Positions 35,342 through 47,556 of a stretch of DNA of 64,000 bases are shown here, piece after piece. The stretch comes from Escallonia rubra (taxonomy: Eukaryota > Streptophyta > Magnoliopsida > Escalloniales > Escalloniaceae). Both the position numbers and the translations under genes were made by a program. The stretch spans positions 310,001 through 374,000 of the forward strand of contig JAVXUO010000986.1 in assembly GCA_033065855.1 (NCBI GenBank). Direction: 5' to 3'. How positions within the stretch are numbered: the stretch's first letter is position 1; each line of letters begins with the position of its first letter. Under the pieces are notes generated by a model. That model was not told the DNA's origin. It saw only the letters and a program-made list of their open reading frames with translations, and searched no databases.

Positions 35342-36126
35342 TAGCCTGTTTGCGAGTTTTTTTTAGGAGAGAAAGGGAAGGAAAAGAAAGGAAAGTGACT
35401 ATTTTCCTCCCTTTTCTTTAGTTTGTGAGTTTTTTTAAGGAGAGAAAAGAAGAGAAATGGGAGGAAAGTTTGGGCTTCTTTTGTCTCTAAATCTTTCCTC
35501 CCAAAATTGGGAAGAAACGGAGAGAAAGGAAACTCTCATAAGTAACATTTTAATAATGCCCATATTACCCTTGAGACAACGAAGACTAAATTTTGAATGA
35601 CGTCTAGGTTTTAAGGTTTCTTATGGAAGGTTATCACTTTATTTACAATTAAGTGATTGTTTTAGATGTTAGAGTTGACTCATAACTGATTATTTTGCTT
35701 TTGGTGTGACATTAATTAGATTTAGATGTTGGGATGCTTGTCGTGATCTCATGGCTATTTTTGTTTTTTACATGATGAAATTAATCAACTATGTAAGGCT
35801 TATGACATTAGTATGATATGTATTTTGTATGATTTATCGATAACTAAATTATTTTACCAACAAAATCATGTTTTTTTTAGGATCATACATTCTTAATCTT
35901 TGTTTGAATCATCACAATTTATTATAAGGGTATATACGTAACCATGTGTCTTTTCTTTTCTTTTCTGCTTAACTCACAAACAAAAGAAAAGAATGATACT
36001 TTCTCTTCTCTCTCAAACTCACAAACAAGAGGAATGATAATTGTCTTCCTTTCTTTTCTTTTCTCTTCTTTTCCCTTCTCTTCCTTTCTTTTCTTTTCTC
36101 TCGTCTCAAAACTTACAAACAGGCTA
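35342..36126. mobile_element. Harbinger-like MITE with TTA target duplication
   Basis: The ends TAGCCTGTTTGCGAG and, on the complement, TAGCCTGTTTGTAAG are flanked by TTA at 35339-35341 and 36127-36129. Inside are repeated AGGAGAGAAA-type and TTCTCTCAAACTCACAAAC-type subrepeats in inverted arrangement. It is 785 bp with no coding sequence. Confidence 0.7.
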
Positions 36127-36718
36127 TTAGTGTAGTTTAGGGGGTTAAAATGTAATTTTGGAGAGTTAAGGGGCAAAAATGTAATTTTGGAAAAGACGAT
36201 GAACAGGATGTATATTTTTATTAAGTAGTATCATTTTGATGATAATGAGGTGTTAGGGAGCTAAAGGAGGGGTTGGGGTGATTTTGGGGTCAAATTGTAA
36301 TTTTCCAAAGTCGAGGGGTAAACATGGCAATTTTGGAAAGTTGAGGGACTAAAGTGCAAAATTTGAAACTTTGCAAAATGTGTCATAACCTGATGAAATA
36401 GGCCATGCACGATGGCCACCTTCTACTTGCTATAAGCTGAGTTAGGCTTGGAAATTTTAAAATACTTTGGGATAAGATTCATGAGAAGAAAATATAAAAA
36501 TAAATTTTTGGGGTGTAAAATCGAAATAACACAAAATCAAGAACATGGCTGGGAACAAGAACAGAAGCAGCAGCGGGAAGGAAGAAAAAGGAGAAGGAAA
36601 AAGAGGGAAAAAGGAGAAAAAAAAAGGAGAGGAAAGAAAGAAAGAAAAAAGAAAGGATTGAATCCGAACCCTAACAGGGTATGAATCTTGAACCCAATTT
36701 GTGAAATTGGTTGAATTC

Positions 36719-37308
36719 TGTAATGTATCGAGCTTGAACCACCACGTCCATGGCTAATTAACTTCAGTTTTCAGGTTTTCACTCTGGAGGGAATTAGCAA
36801 TTGATGGAGTTAAAGAAGGAAGAAACAGAGATGAGAGGAGAGAGTAGAATTTACTAGAGAGAGAGAGAAAATCTCATATCACATTTCACATGCCTTTACA
36901 TCCTTCCCCTCCCCTGATTTATAGGAAACCAAAACAGAATTACAAACAGGAAACAGAAACAAGCGGCAACTTCAAACACAGAAAGTGTCGCTAAAGAAAG
37001 GTAAATGCAATGTTTAAATGGGTGGCCTCAAACGTTGTCGTCTCGTCTAGCAGGTTGAGTGTCCAAACGCTGCCGTTCCATTAGGCGCGAACATAAGTTC
37101 CAAACGCTGCCGTTTCCCTTAGGCGTGAACATCATCTTCTTCAAACGACGTCGTTACTGGCGTCGCAAGCTTCTTCTTGACGATCTTGATCTTCAATGTC
37201 TTCAATGGAGCTCGGATTGCACCTGGTGGCCGTTCTGTAGCAGCTCCAGCTCCATCCTTGGCCCCCTCCTGAGCTTCAGCTGGGACTTCCAATGCTGGGG
37301 CTGCTACA
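36719..37308 (-). repeat. 3' LTR of the chromovirus (590 bp)
   Basis: Begins TGTAGCAGCCCC and ends CGATACATTACA on the element strand. The last ~60 codons of pol, ending EEDDVHA, read through its first part. Confidence 0.9.
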
Positions 37309-40300
37309 TCCTCTTCCCTTTCAAGTGACCCTTGTCCCCAAGGGTCAAATTCAGGGAACCTGCTTTTAAGTACTGCCCAATCCTCCCACGTTTCTTCCCC
37401 GTGGTTGGCGTTAGACCATTTGACCAGGACTTGTCCCACAGCTTGATTCAGTCGTTTAATGATCCGCTGGTCAAGGACTGCGATGGGTTCGATGAGAATC
37501 TGCCCCTCAGTTCCTAAGTGAGGTAAGGCCGTAGAGGGGTTGAGCGTAGGGCCAACCTGCTTCTTAAGTAACGAGACGTGGAATACGGGATGCACCTTGG
37601 AAGTGGGTGGGAATTGCAGTTTATAGGCAACCTTCCCAATACGTTGCACGATCTGGTAAGGGCTAAAGAACTTGGGAGAGAGTTTGAGGTTGCGTCTCAA
37701 GGCTAAGGTGGTTTGCCTGTAGGGCTGCAGCCTTAGGTACACCCAGTCACCAATCTCGAATTCTCTCTCAGTTTGATACAAATTAGCATATTGGCGCATT
37801 CGAGCTTGTGCCTGAGTGAGATTGTCCTTCAATAATATGAGAACCCTGCTTCTATCTTTGAGATAAACATCCAGATCAGTAATGTTGGTTGTCTCGGGTG
37901 TGGCCAAGTTAAGAGACCTGGGCTTGTAACCATACACAGCCTCAAAAGGTGTCATATTGATGGCTGCGTGGTGGCTAGTGTTGTACCAATGCTCTGCTAA
38001 GGTCAACCAGCTGGCCCAGTTATAAGGCCTGTCACTGCACATGCACCGTAGGTAATTCTCTAGGCATTTATTCACCCTCTCAGTCTGGCCATCAGTCTCA
38101 GGATGATATGCTGAGCTGTAAGCTAGCTCAGTGCCAAGTAGTTTAAAGAGTTTGGACCAAAATGCTGAGAGAAATACCTTATCTCTGTAAAAGGATGTGA
38201 GAGACTGATAAAATGGGCATACTTACTCAGCCTGTCCACCACTACCAGTATAGTATCTTGACCTTTGGACTTGGGGAGCCCTTCCACAAAATCCATGGTA
38301 ATGTGAGTCCACATTTGTTCTGGGATTTCCAGAGGCTGGAGTAAACCTGGATAAGGAACATTTTCATGTTTGTTCCTTTGGCAAGCATCACACTCACTTA
38401 CCATGTGTGTGACTTGCTGTTTTAACCTGGGCCAATAAAAGAACATACTCACTCTCCTGTAGGTGTTGTTGATTCCTGAGTGACCTCCAAGGCCTGAAGT
38501 GTGTAGTTCTTGTAAGATTTGGTCCCTGAGTGAACCATTGCTACCCACATATGTCTTGCATTTAAACTTCAAGATTCCTCCTTGATAAGTATAGTCGGAA
38601 GTGGCCATTGGTTCTATCACCAGCTCCTAGATGAACTTCTGAGCCTCCCCATCATTCTCAAGGCTTGCTTGCAGCTCTTGTTGCCACATGGGAGTCACTG
38701 TGGTGACTACATTGCACTCCCCTTGAGGCTGCTGAGGTATTCTCGACAGGGCATCATCTACCACATTATATGTCCCCTTCTTGTAATGAACCTCAAAGTC
38801 ATAGCCTAGGAGTTTGGACAAAAGTTTCTGTTGAAGGAGTGAGGTGACTCTCTGGCCAAGCAGGTACTTCAAACTACTGTGGTCAGTCCTGACAATGAAG
38901 TGCCCATGGCTCAAATAGGGACTCCATTTGGTCATTGCATGCACCAAGGCCAGCAACTCCTTCTCATAGGTGGAAAGGGCCATGGTTTTGATGCCAAGAC
39001 CTTTGCTAATGTATGCCAAATGCCTACTCTGCTGCACGAGTACTGCCCTAATGCCCACATCACAGGCATCTGTCTCTACTTCAAATGGTAATGTGAAATT
39101 TGGTAGTGCCAGGACTGGGGTGGTAGCCATTGCCTGTTTGAGTGTAGTGAAAGCACTTTGGGCTTCTCCATTCCAATAGTAGGCATCCTTCTTGAGTAAA
39201 CTGGTGAGTGGCTTGCTGATCATCCCATAGCCTTGAACAAACTTCCTGTAGTACCCTGTGAGTCCAAGGAACCCCCTTAAATCCTTGAGTGATTTAGGAG
39301 TTGGCCAATTGAGCATTGCCTCCACCTTGCTTGTATCAGCTGCTACACCCCTCTGGTTAACAATGTGGCCCAAATACTCCACTTGTCCCTGACCAAAGGT
39401 ACACTTGCTCTCCTTGGCAAAGAGGGAATGTTCCCTCAATAGTTGTAGCACCACCTGAAGATGGTGTAGATGTGCCTGCAAGTCCTTACTGTACACCAGT
39501 ATATCATCAAAAAACACTAGTACAAACTTCCTCAAGTATGGCTAGAATATGGTATTCATCAAGTTTTGGAAGGTGGCTGGTGCATTAGTCAAGCCAAAAG
39601 GCATGACTAAGAACTCATAGTGTCCTGTGTGAGTTCGAAATGCTGTTTTGTGAGTGTCACTGTCAAGCACTCTAATCTGATGATACCCAGTACTGAGGTC
39701 CAGTTTAGAGAAAATTGAACCCCCTTGCAGCTCATCCAACAAATCATCAATGATAGGGATGGGGATACCTATCTTTGATGGTCAGTTTGTTCAATTCCCT
39801 GTAGTCGATGCACATCCTCCAACTACCATCCTTTTTCTTAACAAGGAGTATATGTGAGGCAAATGGTGAGTTACTAGGCTTGATGATACCTGAATGCAGC
39901 ATTTCTGAGATGAGTCTCTCAATCTCATCCTTTTGTACATAAGAGACCATGTAAGGTCTCAGGTTGACTGGTTTAGCTCCATCTTCCAGCCTGATTGGGT
40001 GGTCATGACTTCTGTGTGGTGGTAAACCCTGTGGTTCTGCAAACACATCTTGATATTCTGTTAGCAGCTCCTGTATTTCCATGGGTGGTTGGTCTACACT
40101 GGTAGGAATAGTGACAGCATAGACTTGACCATATAAGGACCCAACATTATTATGTACCAGCTTAGACATGGCCTGAGCAGTAATCATTTTGATGGTGGTG
40201 CCTTGAAACTCTCCTCATGTGAGGATGACAAGTTGGCCTTGATGTTAGAAAGAAATCTGGTTAGAGTCAAAATTGAAGTTGACACTACCAAATTGTCTTA

Positions 40301-41876
40301 ACCAATGCATGCCTAGCACACAATCACAGCCCCCTAAGGGCAAGATCCTCATGTCAGTAGTGAACTCTTGGGTCCCTATCTTCCATTTGAACCCCTTACA
40401 CATGGTGTCTGACTGTAGTCTACTTCCATTAGCAACTGCCACAGTCAATGGAGGAGTGGCCTGGAGTGTACATCCTAACTTGTGAGCTGATTGAGGGTCC
40501 AAGAAGTTGTCTGTTGATCCAGTATCAATCAAGATATTGAACAACTTGCTGCCCACCTGTCCTGGAATCCTGATGGTGTGGTGGGAAGCATGCCCTGCCA
40601 ATGCATGTACACTGATCTCAGGCTCATTGTTGGGGGAATGCTCAGAATTGTTAGGTTCTTCTACTTGCCCCCCTTCATCACTTCTCAGTTCAACAGATTC
40701 ATCTTCATCTATGTCCTCAATTATGATCATAGCTATAGATCTCATAGGGCACACACTTTTGTGATTTGGCTCGAACCTAGCTCCACACCTGAAGCATAGT
40801 CCATGGCTCATTCTCCTTTGGTATTCCTCTGTAGGCAACTGATTGGATCTTTGAGGAGGTCTTAGGGGAGTTGGTAGTAGGCCTTTTTGGAGACTGTTGG
40901 TGTAGGGTAGGGCTGGAGGTTTAAATGGTATATGTGGAAATGTGGTTGGTTTGGCTGCTATTGTAGGAGTTATAGGCTTATAAGATGGTCCAGGGTTGGT
41001 GAAGGTGGGCTTATAGGGAGTTTGAGTGTAATTTGGTGTAGTGACTGCAGTGTGCCAAGACTTGTGGCTTCTAAGCAGATTTTGGATTGCCACTTCTTCT
41101 CTTCGGGCTATGTATATAGCCTTGGTAAGGCTTCCCACCTCAAACTGCTCAACTCTACTCTGGATCTCAGGCCTTAATCCACCAATAAAACTCATGCAAA
41201 AATAAGACTCATCCAAATAATCAAATTCCTACACTACTTGAGCTCGTAATGCTTCAAATCTGTTGAAATAGTCATCAACCATTCCCATTTGTTGGAGTTT
41301 ATTGAACTCTCCCAACACACTTACTCCAGTTAGGACTGAGAACCTAGCATACAAATCCCTCACAAAGGAGTCCCAATCTACATTCTCTATTGGTTTGATA
41401 TAGGCAGCATACCAGTGTTCTGCCTGAGCATCGAAGTGGACCGATGCATAGGGGACCTTGTAGTCCTCATGTACAGGACATAAGTCAAAGTACTGCTCAG
41501 CCTTACGCACCCAGCCCCTAGGGTCATCACCACTGAACCTTGGAAATGAGAGTTTAGGTAACCTAGGAGGAGGTAGGTTACCTGTAAAAGGAGGTGGAGT
41601 GTTTTGCTGGTGATTATACTCCGATCGGTTGTTCTTGTGGCTAGAATCTCCACGGTCTTAGGTAGACTTGGACTGAGCTTCCACTCGAGCATTCGTCTGA
41701 GCCATAAATTTGGACAGCTCAAACTTCAGATAAGAGAAGCCTCGCTGCATATCTCCCATGGTAGCTTCAATAGAAGCCATACGAACGTCATACGTTGGTA
41801 ATCGAGTTCCCAACACCTCCTAAACTTCTTGATGTTCAACTTCTATGAGCTGGTTGTTCTTCACTGATCGCGGCAT
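37119..41876 (-). pseudogene. Chromovirus gag-pol polyprotein, multiply interrupted
   Basis: Starts MPRSVKNNQ at 41876. Order: gag (WVRKAEQYFDL, about 41230-41720), zinc knuckle CFRCGARFEPNHKSVC (about 40740-40800), protease NILIDTGSTDNFLD (about 40500-40540), reverse transcriptase (DYRELNKLT, then [14 protein letters not shown] and VFFDDILVYSK, about 39480-39850), RNase H (YISKGLG, then HFIVRTDHSSLKYLL), integrase zinc domain and core (CDACQRNKHE, DFVEGLPKSKGQD), and a C-terminal chromodomain-like segment (VLVKWSNANHGEETWEDW). Stops include TAG near 41818, 41226, 39545 and 38624, two more between 40187 and 40245, plus frameshifts near 41510 and 39745 and in the integrase near 38100. It cannot encode a working polyprotein. 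Confidence 0.88.
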
Positions 41877-41981
41877 CTTCACTGGCTCGTCAGATCTCCT
41901 TCAAGGATGTAATGAATTGAGATGCGAATTGTTATGGTTAAAGACTAGTTCAGGCCCCCGTTAAGAGGCTCTGATACCAGT

Positions 41982-42573
41982 TGTAGTGTATCGAGCTTGA
42001 AACACCACGTCCATGGCTAATTAACTTCAGTTTTCAGGTTTTCACTCTGGAGGGAATTAGCAATTGATGGAGTTAAAAAAGGAAGAACAGAGATGAGAGG
42101 AGGGAGTAGAATTTACTAGAGAGAGAGAGAGAAAAGTCTCATATCACATTTCACATGCCTTTACATCCTTCCCCTCCCCTGATTTATAGGAAACCACAAC
42201 AGAATTGCAAACAGGAAACAGAAACAAGCGGCAACCTCAAACACAGGAAGTGTCGCTAAAGAAAAGTAAATGCAATGTTTAAATGGGTGGCCTCAAACGC
42301 TGTCGTCTCGTCTAGCAGGTTGAGTGTCCAAACGTTGCCGTTCCATTAGGCGCGAACATAAGTTCCAAACACTGCCGTTTCCCTTAGGCGCGAACATCAT
42401 CTTCTTCAAGCGACGTTGTTACTGGCGTCGCATGCTTCTTCTTGACGATCTTGATCTTCAATGTCTTCAATGGAGCTCGGATTGCACCTGGTGGCCGTTC
42501 TGTAGCAGCTCCAGCTCCATCCTTGGTCCCCTCCTGAGCTTCAGCTGGGACTTCAACTGCTGGGGCTGCTACA
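41982..42573 (-). repeat. 5' LTR of the chromovirus (592 bp)
   Basis: Matches 36719-37308 with few differences. The PBS is on its left in plus-strand coordinates. Confidence 0.9.
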
Positions 42574-44079
42574 AATTCGTTCAAGTTTGTGACATAGATA
42601 CATATATGTATACTCGGTTATGAATGAATTTGATTGGGGATGAAGAAATTGGGATGAATTCTTGTTAGAATCATGACATAAGACCCTAAAACAACAAAGA
42701 AAGAGAAAAAGAATTAGGGTTTCGAATTGGGTTGATTTCAGTGTGCGTGGGTGTGTGTGTTTAAGTGTGTTCTAGTGTGTGTTCTTCAATTTCGGAAATG
42801 GGTATGGATCAATATGGTGTAATTGTGTAAATTAAAGGGGTTTAGGGTGTTAATGTGTAGTTTGTGATGTAACCAAACGATTGGAATGTGAAACAAATGA
42901 GAAATTCATGCGAGATTGAAGGAGAAATGTGCCCAGGTGTGTGTGACGGCTGAAGGAGGAAGAAGATAAGTGTGTGTGCGTGAAGGTGACCTAGTGTGTG
43001 TGTTGATGTGAATAGTGACTGTTTTTCTCACTAAAGGTGGAAATTAGTTAAACAGTTTCTAATCCGAATTTTACAAAATAGTTAGGGTCAGATTTAGCCA
43101 AAGTACAAAAAAGAGACCCTAGTTATTTTTAGGAGACCTATGTCGTGGAAAATTTTCCGATTTTCCGAGGTCGAGAAGGGGGTGAACGGACACGGGAAGT
43201 TTGGAACTTTGCGGTGAAATTTAAAATACCAAACGAGCGCAGCTTTGCGCAAAATTTTTATGAGGACTCTATGATGATGAGAAGTTCCATTTCCCAGGAT
43301 TTTGGTTCATTCCGAAGTTGTTAGCCATTTTTGGCCGAATGGGCTTTTAAGCGCTCGGTCCGGAAGTCGGTTCGGGATTTTTGGACGAAAATTATGTAAA
43401 ATACTTTTTAGCTCAAGAATGAATTCAGGAGGCTTAAAATAGCGTTTTAAAGTACTTTTGAGATTTTTATGATGTCGGGAACCCTCAGGGGGCATTTTGG
43501 TAATTTGCCACCCGAAGAGGGGTATTTTGGTAATTTTCCCGATAAAGTTTTTCAAATGACTTTTTAGTCCGAAAAGAGTTGTAAAACACCTGAGAGGTTA
43601 TTTTGAAACAGATTTCGGGTGTTTGAGTGGTAGTGAACTGTTAGGGGATATTTTGATAATTTGCCATGTTGACGCCAAATGTTAGGGATCGCGTGTAATT
43701 CAGCATTCGAAATAATGGGAAGTGAGGAATGATGTTAATACGTTGAAATAATGAGATAGTGGCTATTGCTAATTCGTTGGTAAGCTAGGTTAAGGATCCA
43801 ATTATTGGACCAGATTAACAAGCTGTCGTAAGATGCTATAAACGATTAAATGGGAAGGGACAGAATAAGGAGTGCGTATATGTGGAATGGTTTCTAACGA
43901 GCAGAGTATTATTTGACTAGGTGATTCAGCTCGTTGCGATCAGAGATTGCGAGTTACTTCGGCTATAAGCCAATCAGGTAAGGACAATGCGGTTCTGATA
44001 TGCTAATTCATTGTTTCGATTAGCATGCCATGTTGATGACGTGTTGTTGAATTCTTGTTGTTATGATGGGTCACCGGTA

Positions 44080-44640
44080 GTCATTGTGACCGGTATATGC
44101 ATATTTGAATTGTGCTGTTGAGGACTTAGGGTAGAATAAATTCCCTTGGTCCGTCCTGTTGATAGAATTTAATGAGGATGATGTGTGTCCTAGTATGCTA
44201 TGATTCGATTCGATTAGCATACCTGAAGTCGATGATGATATTGTGTAGGAGTTGTTGTGTGGTGGTTGTGAGATGCCGGCAATTATTGATAGCCGATATC
44301 TCTTCTCTTTGAGAACACTATTGAGGACTTGTGGCAACTTCTCCCGAGTCCGCCCTATCGTTGATAATGATGTTGTTGAGGTCGTTGCATGTTGTTGTGA
44401 AATGTTGGCACTTATTGATAGTCGACATTTCTCTTATGTAAGAACGTTGTTGAGGGCTTGCGATAGTCTTCTCCCAAGTCCGCCCTGTTGATGATGTCAC
44501 GTTGAACTCTTGTTGTTATGTCTGAACACCGGTTGATTTGTTGATCCAGTATTCCTTGTTGAGCTGTGTTGTTGAGGACATAAGGTGGAATAAATTTTTC
44601 CTTAGTCCGCCCCGTTAATGATGTCTAAATGGGATAGAGC
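44080..44640. repeat. Degenerate ~100-200 bp repeats with GAGGACTT...GTCCGCCCTGTTGAT
   Basis: At least four imperfect copies of a unit with TTGAGGACTT(A/G), CCCGAGTCCGCCCT and GTTGATGATG. Such internal repeats occur in long gypsy LTRs. No coding function is apparent. Confidence 0.6.
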
Positions 44641-44782
44641 GGGATAGGGCAGGGATCATTCTATCGAGAATTTACAAGTCGATAAATCTAAGGAAGTTGC
44701 ACCTCTCACGAAGGTTGGAAATTTTCTCATCCATTTACACCGATGACAAAGTGAGTAACTTAATGCCTAGTAAGAGTGTATT

Positions 44783-47475
44783 TGTCACGACCCGAACCCA
44801 CGGGTGAACCCATGAGCTAGGTCCGTGACCAGTCGCAGCCAGGCCTACTACAACCTGTACTTGAGATTCAATTAAACTTACTAGGTTCTAAAACAAAAGA
44901 TTGGCTACTACGAGCCACACTTAGAAATTTCCCCCACTGTCATAAATAACTTCAAATCCATAATTAAACTCCATGAAGATGAATACTCCAACCAATTCTC
45001 AAAAACATAAAATTTATACTACAATATCATCTAAAGGTTAACAATTGCTCTAAGAGGGCTTAAGTCCCTAACAACCATCTCTCGCGAGTCCATCTTCGTT
45101 ACCCTTATGGATGTGAGTTTCATCTAACTATCACCTGAAAATATTTATAAAATTGCGAGTTTGGGGTGCAGTAAGTACACATACCATGTCCCTAAAATAG
45201 GTTTTTGGGGTTTATTAAACATACCATGGATTTTCTTTTCAAGAACAGGAAATCAATATCATCATAATGAAGATTGCTTTAATATATGTATACACACACG
45301 CGCACACATAAGTACTTGCACAAAAAGATTCTCAATACTGGGGTATAACATCAAGAAGCTCATCAAATAACTATCAGAATTCATCACAACATAGGTATGT
45401 TGCAGTAGCGTACAATCCCCCTTAACTAGGGCTCATAATCCCTCCCTCACCCAGGATAAATTTTATTCGATCAGAGTACAAGCCCCCCTGACTAGGGTCC
45501 ATAATCCCTCCTCCGCCTGAAATACATATTATTGTAGATGCAGAGGCGAACCACGAGCAACAGTACTGTGCGTCAATGTATGGTCACTTTGACTACGACC
45601 CACAATCCAACTTTCCCTCATAGATATGGGGCACAACAACCAAACTAAATTTACTATCTCATTCAACATAACCCAAATTTAAAACAACTACTCATAAAAA
45701 CATTTCATGACATTTTTAACTCATATTCTTGTCAAACAATTTAACATGAAAATAGAAGCAATACAAAGACTTTAAAAACTTTCATTTGATGGAATCATGT
45801 ATACATTTATATATATTGAAAATAGGGTATACGGAGGAACATGGCAGGAGTACTTACTTGACTCGATAACCGATTCTAGTACTTGCCCAATGCCGCTCTT
45901 AGCTCTTGTTTATCGAAACCTAAACCATAAACCATACGAGTGTTAATTTTAAAGTTCAATCACGCCTGATTGCTAAATTTCTCCAAAGTGAGTGAAATTA
46001 CCAAATTACCCCCGGACTTGTGTCAAATTACCAAAATACTCCCAACGCCTAACGTACCATTACACACCCAAAATAAGCAAACACCCTTTTAAACAACTAA
46101 CTGAGTTTTTTTTGGACAAAAAGGGTCTCTCTGGGAATTTTTTGCTCAAAATCCTAAATTGTTCCTTAAATTGAGTGCCACATACCATATTGCAAAAGAA
46201 TGACACTTGACACTGGAATGCCGTGAAATTTTAGACACTCAAGCGTCTCAGTAAAAACAGATTACTCGAAAATTTTTGGCTAAAAATAAGTTTATTTACT
46301 ATGTCAAATAATTCAAAAACCGGTTTTCAAAATAAAATCATTTCATGCTCTTCGTATGCCTAGAAAAATCCTAGAAAATTCCACGATGTAACGAGGGTTT
46401 TGGTTTTCATTTTTCCTAATATATGCTAAAAAATGGCTTAAAATGTGGATAATGGACTAATCTATAATTCTAGAAACAATATTTTCAGCAAATACTAGTT
46501 TTGTACATTGACCCTTTTGAAGCAGAAACATGATGAATATTAAAAAAGCTCCAAACAACAAAGTTAAAGTGGACTATCTGAGATTTCCAGATAAATAAAT
46601 TTCACAAAAAGCCAACGAGTAATAAAATTTCTATAGCAAATCAAAATGGCTAGATAGAAACAACACATTTTTGCGCAGACCAGTTTTGTTCAATTGTTAT
46701 TTTGACGCAAAAATATAACAAATCTAAAAAAACTTAAAACTATAAAGTTAAAGTAGACTTTTTTGAGATTTCCAAAAATATAAAAATCACAAAAAAGCAA
46801 TGAGGTGATGAAATTTCTATGATAAATCGAAGTGGCTGCAAGAAATCGAAAAATTCTGAGCTTTTACAGTGAATTGACTTTAAAGTTATTTTTTGATATG
46901 CAAACGTGAGATTTTGAGAAAACTGAAAACTATAAAGTTACAGTCGACACAACAAAGTTTTCAAAAAGTGCAAAAATACATCAATTGAGTTAGTAATGAA
47001 AGAGATATTGACAAAAATTCTAATCCACTCTTATGCTGCTCTCCAGCAGCAAACACACCAACATCTTACCATATGAACAAACACAATACCTAACACTCAC
47101 ACATCACACCCAAAGAAACACACCCAAAACGAACACAAAAACACCCACATATATACACAATTAACGAACGAAAAAGAAATATAGAAAGTTTGTAAAGGAT
47201 CTAACCTAGTTCCTTAACCCTGATTACTTGTTTTTCTCTCCTTCTATGTCTGGTTCCACATAAGGTTGAGGGGAGAGGTTTATGTGAACGGACGAAACTA
47301 GAACTAGGATATTTATACCAACCCTAAAAAGAATTTTGTTAAAAACCCTTGGACTATAATTATCTTTCTTTCCCAGGTTTACCCATTATTATTTTTAATA
47401 TATTAGACAGACCCCAATTAAATTAGATTAAGGTAAAAATAAATTTTATCGACAATGAAAGTTCCGGGCATTACG
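44783..47475 (-). mobile_element. Solo gypsy-type LTR, 2.7 kb
   Basis: On the plus strand it runs from TGTCACGACCCGAACCC to GTTCCGGGCATTACG. On the minus strand it thus starts (C)GTAATGCCCGGAAC, with the TG start mutated to CG, and ends GGGTCGTGACA. Flanks are GTATT (44778-44782) and GTATC (47476-47480), 4 of 5 matching. A TATA-like TATAAATATCC lies on the minus strand at about 47312-47322. No internal region or second LTR is present, so it probably arose by LTR-LTR recombination. Confidence 0.75.
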
Positions 47476-47556
47476 GTATCATTAGAGAATGGTTCTGACT
47501 AGCTAGTAGGAGTAACATGGGTAGCGCACTGCTATAGAACTATAGATGCCTATATG

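Larger units (their letters stand above)
36719..42573 (-). mobile_element. Ty3/gypsy chromovirus, 5.9 kb, structurally complete but coding-dead
   Basis: The LTRs are 36719-37308 (3') and 41982-42573 (5'), TG...CA, and nearly identical. The perfect target duplication AATTC is at 36714-36718 and 42574-42578. The primer site TGGTATCAGAGCC (complement of about 41967-41979) lies two bases from the 5' LTR, and the polypurine tract AAAGGGAAGAGGA precedes the 3' LTR. The gag-pol frame ends inside the 3' LTR. A chromodomain-like C-terminus makes it a chromovirus; the clade (Reina-like from size) is not certain. Confidence 0.92.
35217..44782 (+). mobile_element. Possible old gypsy-type LTR, interrupted by two later elements
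   Basis: TGTGATACCCCGAAAAA at 35217 looks like the start of a plant gypsy LTR in the plus orientation. The text TAATTTTGGAAAG/TTGAGGGACTAAAG continues to 36718 and, after the chromovirus insertion, resumes at 42574 with GTGTGTGTG-rich and 'GGTAATTTGCC' text usual in such LTRs. I could not find the matching end or a target duplication, so extent and identity are uncertain. Only 35217-35341, 36127-36718 and 42574-44782 would belong to it. Confidence 0.35.

Noticed and set aside
36448..36684. Lys/Arg/Glu-rich frame on the plus strand
   Set aside because: An AAG/GAA-rich low-complexity stretch within the possible LTR; no conserved domain.
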